A stretch of 64,000 nt of DNA from Mangrovibacterium lignilyticum (GCF_010882175.1 NZ_WKLH01000003.1:620001-684000), one strand, 5' to 3'; shown: positions 25,325-34,306, counted from the first letter of the stretch. A program made the numbers and translations. Notes: generated from the sequence alone by a model not told the origin.

Positions 25325-26869
25325 TTAAAACGGAGGAATACCATGTTTCTTTTTAGGTCCTGAGATCGACTTGTTAGCCGATACTTTCAAGGCATGCAAC
25401 AGAATTCTTCGTGTATCCTGAGGCTCGATTACCTCATCGATGTACCCTTTAGAGGCAGCAACGTATGGGTTGGCGAACTTATCTTTGTATTCCTGAATTT
25501 TAACCTGGCGCATCGCGTCCGGATCTTCCGCTTCGGCAATCTCCTTGCGGAATACAATGTTGGCGGCACCTTCAGGGCCCATAACTGCGATTTCAGCCGT
25601 TGGCCATGCAAATACGAAGTCGGCACGTAAGTGACGAGAGTTCATTGCGATGTAACCACCACCGTAAGCTTTGCGAATGATAACTGTAATTCGGGCAACG
25701 GTAGCTTCACTGTATGCGTACAGAATTTTTGCACCGTGACGAATAACGCCGGCGTGTTCCTGGTCAACGCCCGGCAAGTAACCCGGAAGGTCTTCCAGTG
25801 TAATAATTGGAATGTTGAAGGCATCGCAATAGCGGATGAAACGAGCAGCTTTATCGGAACTATCACAGTCCAATACCCCAGCCAATACTTTTGGTTGGTT
25901 ACAAACGAAACCGACAGTTTCTCCTTCCATGCGTCCAAATCCGATCACAACGTTTGGAGCGAAATACTCCATAACTTCGAAGAAATCAGAGTTGTCGGTG
26001 ATTGCCTTAATAATGTCACGAATATCGTAAGGCATCTTGGCATCCACAGGAACGATGTTCTCAATTTTCTTTTTGAAAGTTGGCTTGGCTGGTTCAATAG
26101 CCTTTGCTTTTTGGGTGTTGTTCCAGGGAATGTAAGTGATCAGTTTTTTAATCTGCTCGAAACACTCCAGTTCACTTTCCGCATAGAAGTGCGCATTACC
26201 GGTAACTTCAGCGTGTACCTTTGCACCACCGAGGTCTTCCATCGAGATTTCTTCACCCAGAACTGTTTTAATAACACTTGGTCCGGTGATGAACATTTTT
26301 GAGATATTATTCACCACGAAAACAAAGTCAGTTAAAGCAGGTGAATAAACGGCGCCACCGGCACAAGGTCCTAGAATTACAGAAATTTGAGGGATAACAC
26401 CTGAAGCCAGAGTATTACGGAAGAAAATCTCGCCGTAGCCAGCCAACGAGTTAACCCCTTCTTGTATACGTGCACCACCTGAATCATTGATTCCGATTAA
26501 CGGAACCCGCATTTTCAGCGAGTGGTCCATGATTTTCGTGATTTTGCGAGCGTGCATCAAACCCAATGATCCACCGGCAACGGTGAAGTCTTGGGCGAAA
26601 ATACATACCGGAGAACCATAAATGGTACCTGTCCCAATGATTACGCCATCACCGTGTAACTTCATCTTGTCCATATCGAAGTCGCGGGCTACATGTTCTA
26701 CGAACATATCATATTCGTGGAATGAGCCCTCATCCAGGATGTAAAGGATCCGTTCACGGGCGGTAAGTTTCCCCATAGCCATTTGTTTCTCAATGGCCTT
26801 TTCACCACCACCCTTGAGTACCTCGTCTTTGCGTTTTCTGAGGTCCAGGATATTCCGTTTCAACGACAT
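25325..26869 (-). CDS. Acyl-CoA carboxylase carboxyltransferase subunit (propionyl-/methylmalonyl-CoA type)
   Basis: A 514-residue carboxyltransferase of the PccB/MmdA family. It transfers a carboxyl group between carboxybiotin and propionyl-CoA or removes it from methylmalonyl-CoA. Motifs: GKLTARERI near the N-terminus, FAQDFTVAGGSLGLMHA, GINDSGGARIQEGV (oxyanion loop) and DLPGYLPGVDQEHAGVIRHG, with the ending KKHGIPPF. Neighbour: a biotin carrier on the same strand. In Bacteroidota such enzymes serve propionate/succinate metabolism. The direction cannot be decided from these two genes. Confidence 0.93.
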   Translation of the reverse strand: MSLKRNILDLRKRKDEVLKGGGEKAIEKQMAMGKLTARERILYILDEGSFHEYDMFVEHVARDFDMDKMKLHGDGVIIGTGTIYGSPVCIFAQDFTVAGGSLGLMHARKITKIMDHSLKMRVPLIGINDSGGARIQEGVNSLAGYGEIFFRNTLASGVIPQISVILGPCAGGAVYSPALTDFVFVVNNISKMFITGPSVIKTVLGEEISMEDLGGAKVHAEVTGNAHFYAESELECFEQIKKLITYIPWNNTQKAKAIEPAKPTFKKKIENIVPVDAKMPYDIRDIIKAITDNSDFFEVMEYFAPNVVIGFGRMEGETVGFVCNQPKVLAGVLDCDSSDKAARFIRYCDAFNIPIITLEDLPGYLPGVDQEHAGVIRHGAKILYAYSEATVARITVIIRKAYGGGYIAMNSRHLRADFVFAWPTAEIAVMGPEGAANIVFRKEIAEAEDPDAMRQVKIQEYKDKFANPYVAASKGYIDEVIEPQDTRRILLHALKVSANKSISGPKKKHGIPPF

Positions 26870-26954
26870 AATTTGTAATTTTTAATTAGAATTTGCTCCG
26901 GTCGATCCGGAGAATTTACTTCATAATGGTCTTTCTGTTGAAAGTTTTACGTGT

Positions 26955-26962
26955 CAAAATTA
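26955..26962 (-). promoter_or_regulatory. Candidate -7 box of the carboxyltransferase operon
   Basis: The minus strand reads TAATTTTG, matching TAnnTTTG, about 86 bases before the start at 26869. No clear -33 element was seen. The rest of 26870-27069 holds nothing else recognised. Confidence 0.4.
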
Positions 26963-27069
26963 TAATTTTTTCATATCGCATACTGTTTTTTAAAACATTC
27001 TAAAGTTTCTGTGAACTTTTCTGTGTATGCTTGGTTTTGAACAATTATCTGTTGAGTTTGAAATTTTGG

Positions 27070-28164
27070 TTAGCGTCGAGCCCTGTTATATAAGTAGGCA
27101 GCCAAACCACCGAAAATCAAGTTTGGTATCCAAACTGCAATGTACGGAGGGACAGAGCCGGAGATTGCGAAGACAGTCGAAATTTGCATGAACATGATGT
27201 AGGCGAAACTAATCAGAATGCCCAATCCAAGATGGAGCCCCAGTCCGCCTTTTACCTTCCGTGAAGCCAAAGAAACACCAATAATAGTCAAAATAAATGC
27301 TGAAAATGGGTTTGCACGTCGTTTGTGTTTTTCCACTTCGTATTCAATTGTATTGATTCCTCTCAGTTTCAGAGATGCGATTTCTTTGTTTAAGTCAGGC
27401 AGGGCTAATGTTTCTGCCATATTGTTCATGGTGACGTAATCTTCAGGCACCATGTTTAACGTTGTGTCTTGCTTCGTACCGGTTGTGATAGTCTCGTTGT
27501 AACCGTCAATGTCACGAATGTAGAAATTGTTGATTTCCCATACTTTTCGCTCCCGATCCCATTTTATAAAGTCAGCCGAAAGTTTCGAAACCAATTTCCC
27601 CTCTTCAAATCGTTCAATCGTGAATTTATAACCTACATCGTTCGAAGTATTATAACTTCTCATATAGATATAGGTGCCGGGTGTTATTTGCCGGTGTATG
27701 TTATTTTCAAGCGTATTTCGTTTGTTTTTGATATAAGTGTTTTTGAATTCCACCATTTCCTTGTTGGCCGGCGGAATAACATAGTCGCCAAGCAGGTATG
27801 AAAACAAAGCAATAATGGCAGCTCCAATCATGTAGGGTCTTACAAAACGGTGAAAGGAAACACCGCTGCTGAGAATGGCAATGATCTCGGAATCATAGGC
27901 CATTTTAGAGGTGAAAAAAATGACCGCAATAAAGTTGAAGAGCGAACTAAAAAGATTGGCGAAATAGGGTATGAAATTCAAGTAGTAGCTAAAGATAATC
28001 TCGTTGACCGGAATATCCTTTGACAGGAACTCATCCAGATTTTCCGAAATATCGAAAACCATAGCAATGCTGATAATCATGGCAATGGAAACAAAGAAAG
28101 TCGCCATGAACTTGCCAATGATGTACCTGTCAATTATTTCTATGCCTGGAATTTTCAACTTCAT
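27070..28164 (-). CDS. LptF/LptG family permease
   Basis: A 364-residue inner-membrane protein of the YjgP/YjgQ family that with LptB extracts lipopolysaccharide for transport to the outer membrane. The N-terminus IIDRYIIGKFMATFFVSIAMI is the family signature, and three N-terminal and three C-terminal membrane segments flank a periplasmic beta-jellyroll (about 130-250). The C-terminal basic motif EVEKHKRRANPFSAFILTII precedes the last helices. Its ATG overlaps the tgt stop (4 bases), so the two are coupled. Confidence 0.93.
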   Translation of the reverse strand: MKLKIPGIEIIDRYIIGKFMATFFVSIAMIISIAMVFDISENLDEFLSKDIPVNEIIFSYYLNFIPYFANLFSSLFNFIAVIFFTSKMAYDSEIIAILSSGVSFHRFVRPYMIGAAIIALFSYLLGDYVIPPANKEMVEFKNTYIKNKRNTLENNIHRQITPGTYIYMRSYNTSNDVGYKFTIERFEEGKLVSKLSADFIKWDRERKVWEINNFYIRDIDGYNETITTGTKQDTTLNMVPEDYVTMNNMAETLALPDLNKEIASLKLRGINTIEYEVEKHKRRANPFSAFILTIIGVSLASRKVKGGLGLHLGLGILISFAYIMFMQISTVFAISGSVPPYIAVWIPNLIFGGLAAYLYNRARR

Positions 28165-29291
28165 AAGCGCTGAGCCAATTTAACAACCATTTCTTCTTTC
28201 CATTCTTTAAATGTATCGGCCAAAATTTGCCGGCGAGCTTCTTTAACGAGCCAAAGATAAAAAGCTAAATTGTGTTGACTGGCAATTTGAGCACCCAGCA
28301 TTTCACCCGAAATTGTCAGGTGACGTAAAAACGCCTTGCTGTAATTTAGATCAACATAGGATGGGCCATCAGGATCAACCGGAGAAAAGTCATCAGCCCA
28401 CTTCTTATTTCGTATATTGATAATTCCGTTTCGTGTAAAAAGCATGCCGTTGCGACCATTGCGGGTTGGCATGACACAATCGAACATGTCTACTCCCCGG
28501 TCGATTGCCTGCAGAATGTTGACCGGAGTTCCTACTCCCATCAGGTATCTTGGTTTATCTTTCGGGAGAATCGGATTCACTACTTCGATCATTGCATACA
28601 TGTCTTTTTCCGGCTCGCCAACCGATAGTCCGCCAATTGCATAACCATCACTGGGGATGCTTGTCACATGGCGGGCAGCTTCTTCGCGCAGTGCTGGGTA
28701 GACGCCACCTTGTATAATCGGAAACAGTGACTGGTGATGGCTGTACAGCGGGCTGGTTTTTTCCATTTGGTTGACACAGCGATCCAACCAACGCTGAGTT
28801 AGTGCCAGCGACTTTTTAGCGTAGTCGAAATCGGCATCTCCTGGAGTGCATTCGTCGAAAGCCATGATGATATCGGCTCCGATTTTTCGTTGAATGTCGA
28901 TGACGCTTTCAGGGGTAAAGAGATGAGATGATCCGTCGATGTGGGACTGAAACTTGGCACCTTCCTCTGATAGTTTTCGAATATCGCCCAGCGAAAAAAC
29001 CTGGTAGCCGCCACTGTCCGTCAAAATGGGGCCGTCCCATCCGTTAAATTTATGCAGTCCTCCGGCTTGTTCAATAATGTCGGTGCCGGGACGAAGGTAT
29101 AAATGGTAGGTGTTCCCCAGGATTATCTGGGCTTCAATATCATCTTTTAAATCTCTGACATGGATTCCTTTAACAGAACCGGCAGTGCCCACAGGCATAA
29201 AAATAGGTGTTTCAATTGTACCGTGGTCAGTTTTCAGTATTCCAGCCCTGGCTTCAGAATTGCTGGCTGTATTTTTCAGTGTAAAATCCAT
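28161..29291 (-). CDS. tgt: Queuine tRNA-ribosyltransferase (tRNA-guanine transglycosylase)
   Basis: A 376-residue enzyme that exchanges guanine 34 of certain tRNAs for the preQ1 precursor. The active-site motifs DSGGYQVFSLG and VDMFDCVMPTRNGRNG (nucleophilic Asp) are present, as are MAFDECTPGD and IGGLSVGEPEKDM. The zinc-site region is altered: where most TGTs have CxCxxC after the aspartate-rich loop, this protein reads DPDGPSYVDLNYSKAFLRHL (about residue 310), without cysteines, although the later IASQHNLAFY His remains. The ATG at 29291 is chosen because a -7 box lies between it and the upstream possible start at 29324. It is followed by the LptF/LptG permease. Confidence 0.93.
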   Translation of the reverse strand: MDFTLKNTASNSEARAGILKTDHGTIETPIFMPVGTAGSVKGIHVRDLKDDIEAQIILGNTYHLYLRPGTDIIEQAGGLHKFNGWDGPILTDSGGYQVFSLGDIRKLSEEGAKFQSHIDGSSHLFTPESVIDIQRKIGADIIMAFDECTPGDADFDYAKKSLALTQRWLDRCVNQMEKTSPLYSHHQSLFPIIQGGVYPALREEAARHVTSIPSDGYAIGGLSVGEPEKDMYAMIEVVNPILPKDKPRYLMGVGTPVNILQAIDRGVDMFDCVMPTRNGRNGMLFTRNGIINIRNKKWADDFSPVDPDGPSYVDLNYSKAFLRHLTISGEMLGAQIASQHNLAFYLWLVKEARRQILADTFKEWKEEMVVKLAQRL

Positions 29292-29310
29292 GTTCTGTTT
29301 TTTCAGCGAG

Positions 29311-29318
29311 CAAAGATA
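29311..29318 (-). promoter_or_regulatory. Candidate -7 box of the tgt-permease operon
   Basis: The minus strand reads TATCTTTG, 19 bases before the ATG at 29291. Its position supports the shorter tgt start. Confidence 0.5.
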
Positions 29319-29407
29319 GTACATTAATGTTAAACCTTGAGGAATAGGCCTAATTTCAGAATCGTTAATTTAATTTAAAAATGCTGATGCAAAACCGGAG
29401 CGATTAT

Positions 29408-29415
29408 TAAATTTG
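29408..29415 (+). promoter_or_regulatory. Candidate -7 box of the GT2-sigma operon
   Basis: TAAATTTG matches TAnnTTTG and ends 16 bases before the ATG at 29432, giving a very short leader. No clear -33 element. Confidence 0.4.
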
Positions 29416-29431
29416 TGATTAAATTTCGACC

Positions 29432-30565
29432 ATGACCCAAGAGTTTTTCGATCGCCCTGTTTACGAGTGGAGCGGTTATTTTTTCCTGTTTTTTGGCTTT
29501 ATTCTTAGCTTGGTGATTCAACTGTTTTTTTACCGGCGGATATTGTCTGTCAGAAAGGTATCTGAAGACATTCAGGAGGAAAGACCAATTAGTGTATTGT
29601 TAAACGTGCGTAACGAGTCGGAGCGAATTGAGCAGTTTTTACTAAAACTACTCGATCAGAATTACTCGAGTTTTGAAATTGTCGTTGTTGATGACTTTTC
29701 TGCAGATTCCACGCTGATTATTCTAGGGGTGATGGCTCAAAAATATCCAAAAATTAAGTTTAGTTCATTGAATCAGGAAAATCGCTATTCCGAAAAAATG
29801 GCGATGAACCTGGCAATGAAAGCAGCAAAAAATGATTGGGTATTAATTTTGACTCCGGAAGCAAACCTGGAAGATCCGAACTACCTGGCACGAATGAACC
29901 AAGAGATGGATGCTGATTCTCAGGTTCTGGTTAGTTACGTGAATTACGAGGCAGAAGGGAAGCGTTTAAACCGTCTGTGCAGGGTAGAACGTTTGGATGC
30001 GTTTTGGAGGGCATCAGCGAATATGAGCGCGTCAATCCCGCTTTTTTATCAGCAGGTTAACGTGCTTTTCAATAAGAAGCTGTATTTCGACAATGGCGGA
30101 TTTAAAGGTAAAATGAATGACCATTATGCAGGACTGGAACTCATTTTTAACCAAATGGAGAGACTTAAAGTGACGTATTGCCTCTCCCCGCAAACGAGCC
30201 TGCGTGAAAAACGGATAACCAATAAAAATGAATTTGAGGATTTGATTTGCAAGCACATTCGGATTTTCAGTGGTCTGAATTTTTCAAAAAAGTGGTTGGT
30301 CTGGCTTGAACGATTTTCCAAGCTACTCGTCCTGTCTGGCCTGTTGGTACTGTTGTTTACTGATTTGCAGTATTGGTATTTTTATGTGCCTATTCCGTTT
30401 ATCGCAATATTTATCCAAATCGTGTTGATTAAAAGTCTATTGAAACGTTTGGCTGAAAAGAAAATCTTTTTATCTTCGTTTATATACGTATTTATTCGAC
30501 CTTTTTTGTATCTTTTTTACAAAGCTTCAATTTATTTACAAGTACAACGTCATAAATGGAATTAA
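29432..30565 (+). CDS. Membrane-anchored glycosyltransferase family 2 protein
   Basis: A 377-residue inner-membrane GT-A glycosyltransferase. One N-terminal membrane helix (about residues 15-32) is followed by the GT2 domain: PISVLLNVRNESERIEQFLL, then FEIVVVDDFSADST containing the DD/DxS nucleotide-sugar motif. Three hydrophobic segments lie at the C-terminus (about 300-365). The acceptor and sugar are unknown. The last 10 bases overlap the start of a sigma-factor gene, an unusual partner that suggests coupled expression. Confidence 0.9.
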   Translation: MTQEFFDRPVYEWSGYFFLFFGFILSLVIQLFFYRRILSVRKVSEDIQEERPISVLLNVRNESERIEQFLLKLLDQNYSSFEIVVVDDFSADSTLIILGVMAQKYPKIKFSSLNQENRYSEKMAMNLAMKAAKNDWVLILTPEANLEDPNYLARMNQEMDADSQVLVSYVNYEAEGKRLNRLCRVERLDAFWRASANMSASIPLFYQQVNVLFNKKLYFDNGGFKGKMNDHYAGLELIFNQMERLKVTYCLSPQTSLREKRITNKNEFEDLICKHIRIFSGLNFSKKWLVWLERFSKLLVLSGLLVLLFTDLQYWYFYVPIPFIAIFIQIVLIKSLLKRLAEKKIFLSSFIYVFIRPFLYLFYKASIYLQVQRHKWN

Positions 30566-31167
30566 ATCCGAATTTATCAGATAAGGCACAGCAGGATTAT
30601 GCTTTGGTAGAGTCTGCATTACGTGGCGAGGAGAAGGCTTTCGCCAAGTTACTTGGTAAATACAAGGATGCGATTTATTACATGCTCCTTAAAATGGTCA
30701 ATAATAAAAGCGATGCGGAGGATTTAACCATTGAGGCTTTTGGTAAGGCTTTTAAAAACCTTCATCAGTATTCTCCAAATTATGCTTTCAGTACCTGGCT
30801 GTTTAAAATCGCGTCGAATAATTGCATCGACTTCTTGCGAAAACGCAGGGGGGTGACCATATCAATTGAAAATACCCAGGATAATAACGACAATGATCCT
30901 CCGATAAAATTGAAATCTGTCGATCCGGACCCGGAACAGAAACTTATCCGTATTCAGAAGGCCATTTTGTTGCGTCGTATTGTACACAAACTAAAACCAC
31001 GTTACCGGACTTTGGTTGAACTGCGTTATTTCAGGGAATATTCCTACGAAGAAATTGCAAAAGAACTAAATTTGCCCCTTGGAACAGTAAAGGCGCAGTT
31101 GTTTAGAGCCCGGGAAATGCTTTTCAAAATGATCGAGTCGACCGAAATGGACGATCATCAGGATTAA
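30556..31167 (+). CDS. ECF-type RNA polymerase sigma factor
   Basis: A 203-residue sigma-70 family protein with regions 2 and 4 only. Region 2 includes DAEDLTIEAFGKAFKNL and FSTWLFKIASNNCIDFLRKR (-10 recognition and core binding). Region 4 includes KPRYRTLVELRYF and YEEIAKELNLPLGTVKAQLFRAREML (helix-turn-helix). A linker of about 35 charged residues separates them. No anti-sigma gene lies next to it and it overlaps the GT2 gene, so it is likely a general or housekeeping-type ECF factor of Bacteroidota rather than a FecR-controlled one. Confidence 0.93.
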   Translation: MELNPNLSDKAQQDYALVESALRGEEKAFAKLLGKYKDAIYYMLLKMVNNKSDAEDLTIEAFGKAFKNLHQYSPNYAFSTWLFKIASNNCIDFLRKRRGVTISIENTQDNNDNDPPIKLKSVDPDPEQKLIRIQKAILLRRIVHKLKPRYRTLVELRYFREYSYEEIAKELNLPLGTVKAQLFRAREMLFKMIESTEMDDHQD

Positions 31168-31212
31168 TACTTCCTCTTATTCAAATTCGGCCTGGTTCCC
31201 AAAAACTGTATT

Positions 31213-31220
31213 TATATTTG
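31213..31220 (+). promoter_or_regulatory. Candidate -7 box of rsmG
   Basis: TATATTTG matches TAnnTTTG and ends 4 bases before the rsmG ATG. If used, the mRNA would be leaderless or nearly so. Confidence 0.4.
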
Positions 31221-31224
31221 CACA

Positions 31225-31860
31225 ATGGAACTTATCACCAAATATTTTCCTGATTTGGATGAAACTCAGAAGTCGCGTTTCTCCCGGTTAGGCGATCTTT
31301 ATTCCGAATGGAATGAAAAAATTAATGTGATATCGCGAAAAGATATTGATCAACTTTATGAACGCCATGTGTTACATTCGCTCGGCATTGCAAAGGTGAC
31401 CGGGTTTGCTCCGGGGTCGCGTGTCATGGATGTAGGAACCGGCGGCGGTTTTCCTGGCATCCCCTTAGCAATTCTATTTCCGGAAACCGAATTTTTGTTG
31501 GTTGACTCCATCGCGAAGAAGATTTCGGTGGTTCAGGCTGTTGCCGACGAGTTAGGCCTGACCAATGTAAAAGCACAACAGCAGCGGGCTGAAAAAGTGA
31601 AAGGTCAGTTCGATTTTGTTGTTAGCCGTGCAGTGACCGCTTTCCCAAAGTTTGTTTCGCTGGTACGGTCTAAAATTAGTAATGTGCAACGAAACGAATT
31701 CGCGAATGGTATCCTGTACCTTAAGGGAGGAGATTTTCAGGATGAACTCGAAGGGTTCAAAAATAAGGTGAAAGTGTATGATTTGGATAAATATTTTGAG
31801 GAGGAATTCTTTGAAACTAAGAAAGTTATTCATCTTGTGTTGAAAAATACAGGAAAATAA
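31225..31860 (+). CDS. rsmG: 16S rRNA (guanine-527-N7)-methyltransferase
   Basis: A 211-residue methylase of the GidB family that modifies G527 of 16S rRNA. Signature segments: WNEKINVISRKDIDQLYERH and MDVGTGGGFPGIPLAI (SAM binding, about residues 70-86), then VSRAVTAFPKFV. Length is typical. rpmH follows about 90 bases later with its own promoter. Confidence 0.97.
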   Translation: MELITKYFPDLDETQKSRFSRLGDLYSEWNEKINVISRKDIDQLYERHVLHSLGIAKVTGFAPGSRVMDVGTGGGFPGIPLAILFPETEFLLVDSIAKKISVVQAVADELGLTNVKAQQQRAEKVKGQFDFVVSRAVTAFPKFVSLVRSKISNVQRNEFANGILYLKGGDFQDELEGFKNKVKVYDLDKYFEEEFFETKKVIHLVLKNTGK

Positions 31861-31870
31861 CGCATTATAT

Positions 31871-31901
31871 TTTGGAAGGAAATAAAAAAGATATATTTTT
31901 G
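31871..31901 (+). promoter_or_regulatory. Promoter of rpmH
   Basis: TTTG at 31871-31874 and TATTTTTG at 31894-31901 are separated by 19 bases, which is the Bacteroidota consensus arrangement. This is the best promoter match in the window. Confidence 0.75.
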
Positions 31902-31949
31902 CAGTCCAAAATTGACTGGAGCAAAAAAATAATATAAAAAAATATACCC

Positions 31950-32108
31950 ATGAAAAGGACATTTCAACCATCGAACAGAAAGCGTAAAAACAAACATGGT
32001 TTTCGCGAAAGAATGTCTACTCCGGGCGGTCGCTTGGTATTAAAGAGTCGCCGTGCCAAAGGTAGAAAGAAATTGACTGTTTCTGACGAACCAAGACACA
32101 AACGTTAA
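31950..32108 (+). CDS. rpmH: 50S ribosomal protein L34
   Basis: A 52-residue, highly basic protein beginning [18 protein letters not shown] and containing [20 protein letters not shown], the L34 signature. It is a large-subunit rRNA-binding protein near the exit tunnel. It has its own promoter and a terminator 27 bases after the stop. Confidence 0.98.
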   Translation: MKRTFQPSNRKRKNKHGFRERMSTPGGRLVLKSRRAKGRKKLTVSDEPRHKR

Positions 32109-32134
32109 GAAATCCAATACGTATTACGGCATAG

Positions 32135-32167
32135 AAAGGTAGAGAATTACGATTCTTTACCTTTTTG
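32135..32167 (+). terminator. Rho-independent terminator after rpmH
   Basis: The stem AAAGGTAGAGAAT / ATTCTTTACCTTT (one G-T pair) with loop TACG is followed by a short T-run. Confidence 0.82.
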
Positions 32168-32259
32168 TGTGTTTTGGCATTTCGTTAGTCAGGCGGATGC
32201 GATCTGAAACGGATGAGAACTGCGATTCACTTTCGGCTTTCGAAATCTGATTTTTAAGC

Positions 32260-32267
32260 TATTTTTG
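32260..32267 (+). promoter_or_regulatory. Candidate -7 box of the PASTA-rluD operon
   Basis: TATTTTTG lies 31 bases before the ATG at 32299. A TTTCG near 32231 is a weak -33 candidate. Confidence 0.45.
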
Positions 32268-32298
32268 TTTCTTGCAAACGAATCAATTCGATTTAATC

Positions 32299-33129
32299 AT
32301 GAGCTTCAAATCATTTTTAATAAGTAGAACTTTTTTCATTCAAATAGCGATAGCAATTGTCTTGGTTGTCGTTCTAATGTTGCTTGCGATGTGGGGAATC
32401 CGGGTTTATACCAACCATGGAGAATCATTCCCTGTACCGAATTTAGCAGGTATGTCTATTGAACAAGCCGAACAGTTGTTGGAGGAAAAAAATCTGACTT
32501 ACGAGATCTCCGATTCAACCTATCTGGATTCAGCCGAGCCGGGATCTGTTATTGGACAAGTGCCGGTTGCAGGCCACTACGTGAAAGAAGACAGAACAAT
32601 CTTTGTAAGCATTTGTGCTACGGCTCCTGAGCAAGTAGCCATGCCCAAACTGACAGACATTTCTTTCCGACAGGCTGTTAATCTGATGCAGGCATCCGGG
32701 TTAAACGTGGGGTTGGTCGAATATGTTCCTTCAGAGTTTTCGAACTTGGTTTTAGGGCAAAAGATAAATGGTCAGGATATTGAAAGCGGGGTTTTAGTGA
32801 ATAAAGGTTCTCGTATAGATTTGATGATTGGGAAAACCAGTAATGGCGAAAAGACAGTTGTTCCTAATTTGTTTGGCGAGACTTTAAATCAGGCGCGCGG
32901 CGAAATTGCCAGCTTGTTTTTGAATTTGGGAGCCATCATTTACGATGCAACGATCCAAACCAAGGAGGATAGCCTGGCTGCAAAAGTTTGGCAACAACGT
33001 CCTTCATATAGCAGCTATGATAATGTCGAGTTGGGTGCATCAATTGATGTATGGCTGACGATTGATGAGCAAAGACTCACTCAGGATTCCGATTTGGAAA
33101 TGGAAAATGATTCAACAGGGGAAAATTAA
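32299..33129 (+). CDS. PASTA-domain membrane protein
   Basis: A 276-residue protein with one N-terminal membrane helix (about residues 12-36) and three PASTA repeats outside the cytoplasm. They begin near VPNLAGMSIEQAEQLLEEKN, MPKLTDISFRQAVNLMQASG and VPNLFGETLNQARGEIAS. PASTA domains bind muropeptides or cell-wall material. No kinase or transpeptidase domain is fused, so it is a stand-alone sensor or structural protein. The ATG at 32299 is chosen over a TTG at 32272 in the same frame. Its TAA overlaps the next ATG (TAATG). Confidence 0.92.
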   Translation: MSFKSFLISRTFFIQIAIAIVLVVVLMLLAMWGIRVYTNHGESFPVPNLAGMSIEQAEQLLEEKNLTYEISDSTYLDSAEPGSVIGQVPVAGHYVKEDRTIFVSICATAPEQVAMPKLTDISFRQAVNLMQASGLNVGLVEYVPSEFSNLVLGQKINGQDIESGVLVNKGSRIDLMIGKTSNGEKTVVPNLFGETLNQARGEIASLFLNLGAIIYDATIQTKEDSLAAKVWQQRPSYSSYDNVELGASIDVWLTIDEQRLTQDSDLEMENDSTGEN

Positions 33130-34193
33130 TGCAAGAAGATTTTGAAGATATTTTTGACGAGCAGGAAGAGGAAGATCAGGAATCTGGTCTTTTTGAACAT
33201 TACAACCTAGTCGTTGACGCGGGGCAGTCACAGGTTCGGATTGATAAATTCATCGTGAACCGGATTGACAGTGCTTCGAGAAGTAAGATACAGGCTGCAG
33301 CGGATGGAGGAAATATTCTGGTAAACGGAAAATCGGTCAAATCAAACTATAAAGTGAAGCCAGGCGATGAAATCAGTATCGTGATGGACTTCCCGCGCAG
33401 GGAACTGAAAATTATCGCCGAAGATATTCCGCTGGATATTGTCTACGAAGATGATCAATTGATTGTCATCAATAAACCTGCAGGTCTTGTTGTTCATCCC
33501 GGACACGGACATTATACGGGAACTTTGGTGAATGCTCTTGCATGGCATTATAAGGATTTACCACTTTTTAATGTCGCCAATGATCTTCGTCCTGGATTGG
33601 TCCATCGAATTGATAAAGATACTTCAGGCTTGATGGTGGTGGCAAAAACAGAACTGGCGAAAACCAAACTGTCGTTGCAATTCTTTGAAAAAACAACCAA
33701 ACGCCAATACGTCGCTTTGGTGTGGGGGCGCTTGAAAGAACCCGAAGGAACGATTGAAGGAAATATTGGTCGCAGTGTGAAAGATCGCCAGGTCTTTACC
33801 GTTTTTACTGACGGAGAACATGGCAAGCATGCAGTAACCCACTATAAGTTAATTGAAGAGATCGGCTATGTCAGCCTGGTTCAATGCCAGTTGGAAACCG
33901 GTCGAACACACCAGATCCGTGTTCATATGAAATACCTCGGGCATCCGCTGTTTAATGATGAAAACTATGGCGGGAATAAAGTGCTGTGGGGAACGACCTT
34001 CTCGAAGTACAAACAGTTTGTAAACAACTGTTTTAAGATATTACCACGTCAGGCACTGCACGCCAAAACGTTAGGTTTCGTGCATCCGACAACCGGCGAG
34101 GAAATGCTTTTTGATTCTGAGATGGCGCAGGATATGCAAGATGTTATTGCCAAGTGGCGCGAATATATTTCTAATCGGGAAATCGGAGAATAG
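33129..34193 (+). CDS. rluD: RluA-family 23S rRNA pseudouridine synthase
   Basis: A 354-residue enzyme that isomerises uridines in RNA. An S4 RNA-binding domain (about residues 35-100; RIDKFIVNRI, then NILVNGKSVKSNYKVKPGD) precedes the catalytic domain with LVHRIDKDTSGLMVVAKT (catalytic Asp) and LETGRTHQIRVHMKYLGHPL. The closest named group is RluD, but assignment within RluA/C/D is by general architecture only. The acidic N-terminal 25 residues are unusual but common in Bacteroidota members. Coupled to the PASTA gene. Confidence 0.9.
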   Translation: MQEDFEDIFDEQEEEDQESGLFEHYNLVVDAGQSQVRIDKFIVNRIDSASRSKIQAAADGGNILVNGKSVKSNYKVKPGDEISIVMDFPRRELKIIAEDIPLDIVYEDDQLIVINKPAGLVVHPGHGHYTGTLVNALAWHYKDLPLFNVANDLRPGLVHRIDKDTSGLMVVAKTELAKTKLSLQFFEKTTKRQYVALVWGRLKEPEGTIEGNIGRSVKDRQVFTVFTDGEHGKHAVTHYKLIEEIGYVSLVQCQLETGRTHQIRVHMKYLGHPLFNDENYGGNKVLWGTTFSKYKQFVNNCFKILPRQALHAKTLGFVHPTTGEEMLFDSEMAQDMQDVIAKWREYISNREIGE

Positions 34194-34306
34194 CCTCGGA
34201 ATCGCGTCGGGTTAATTCAACTTAAATCAGGCCATTTTTTCGCAACATTTGTACCACTCTAGCCAATTATTGCAGATATTTGGATTTTGTTAATTGTAAT
34301 CATACT

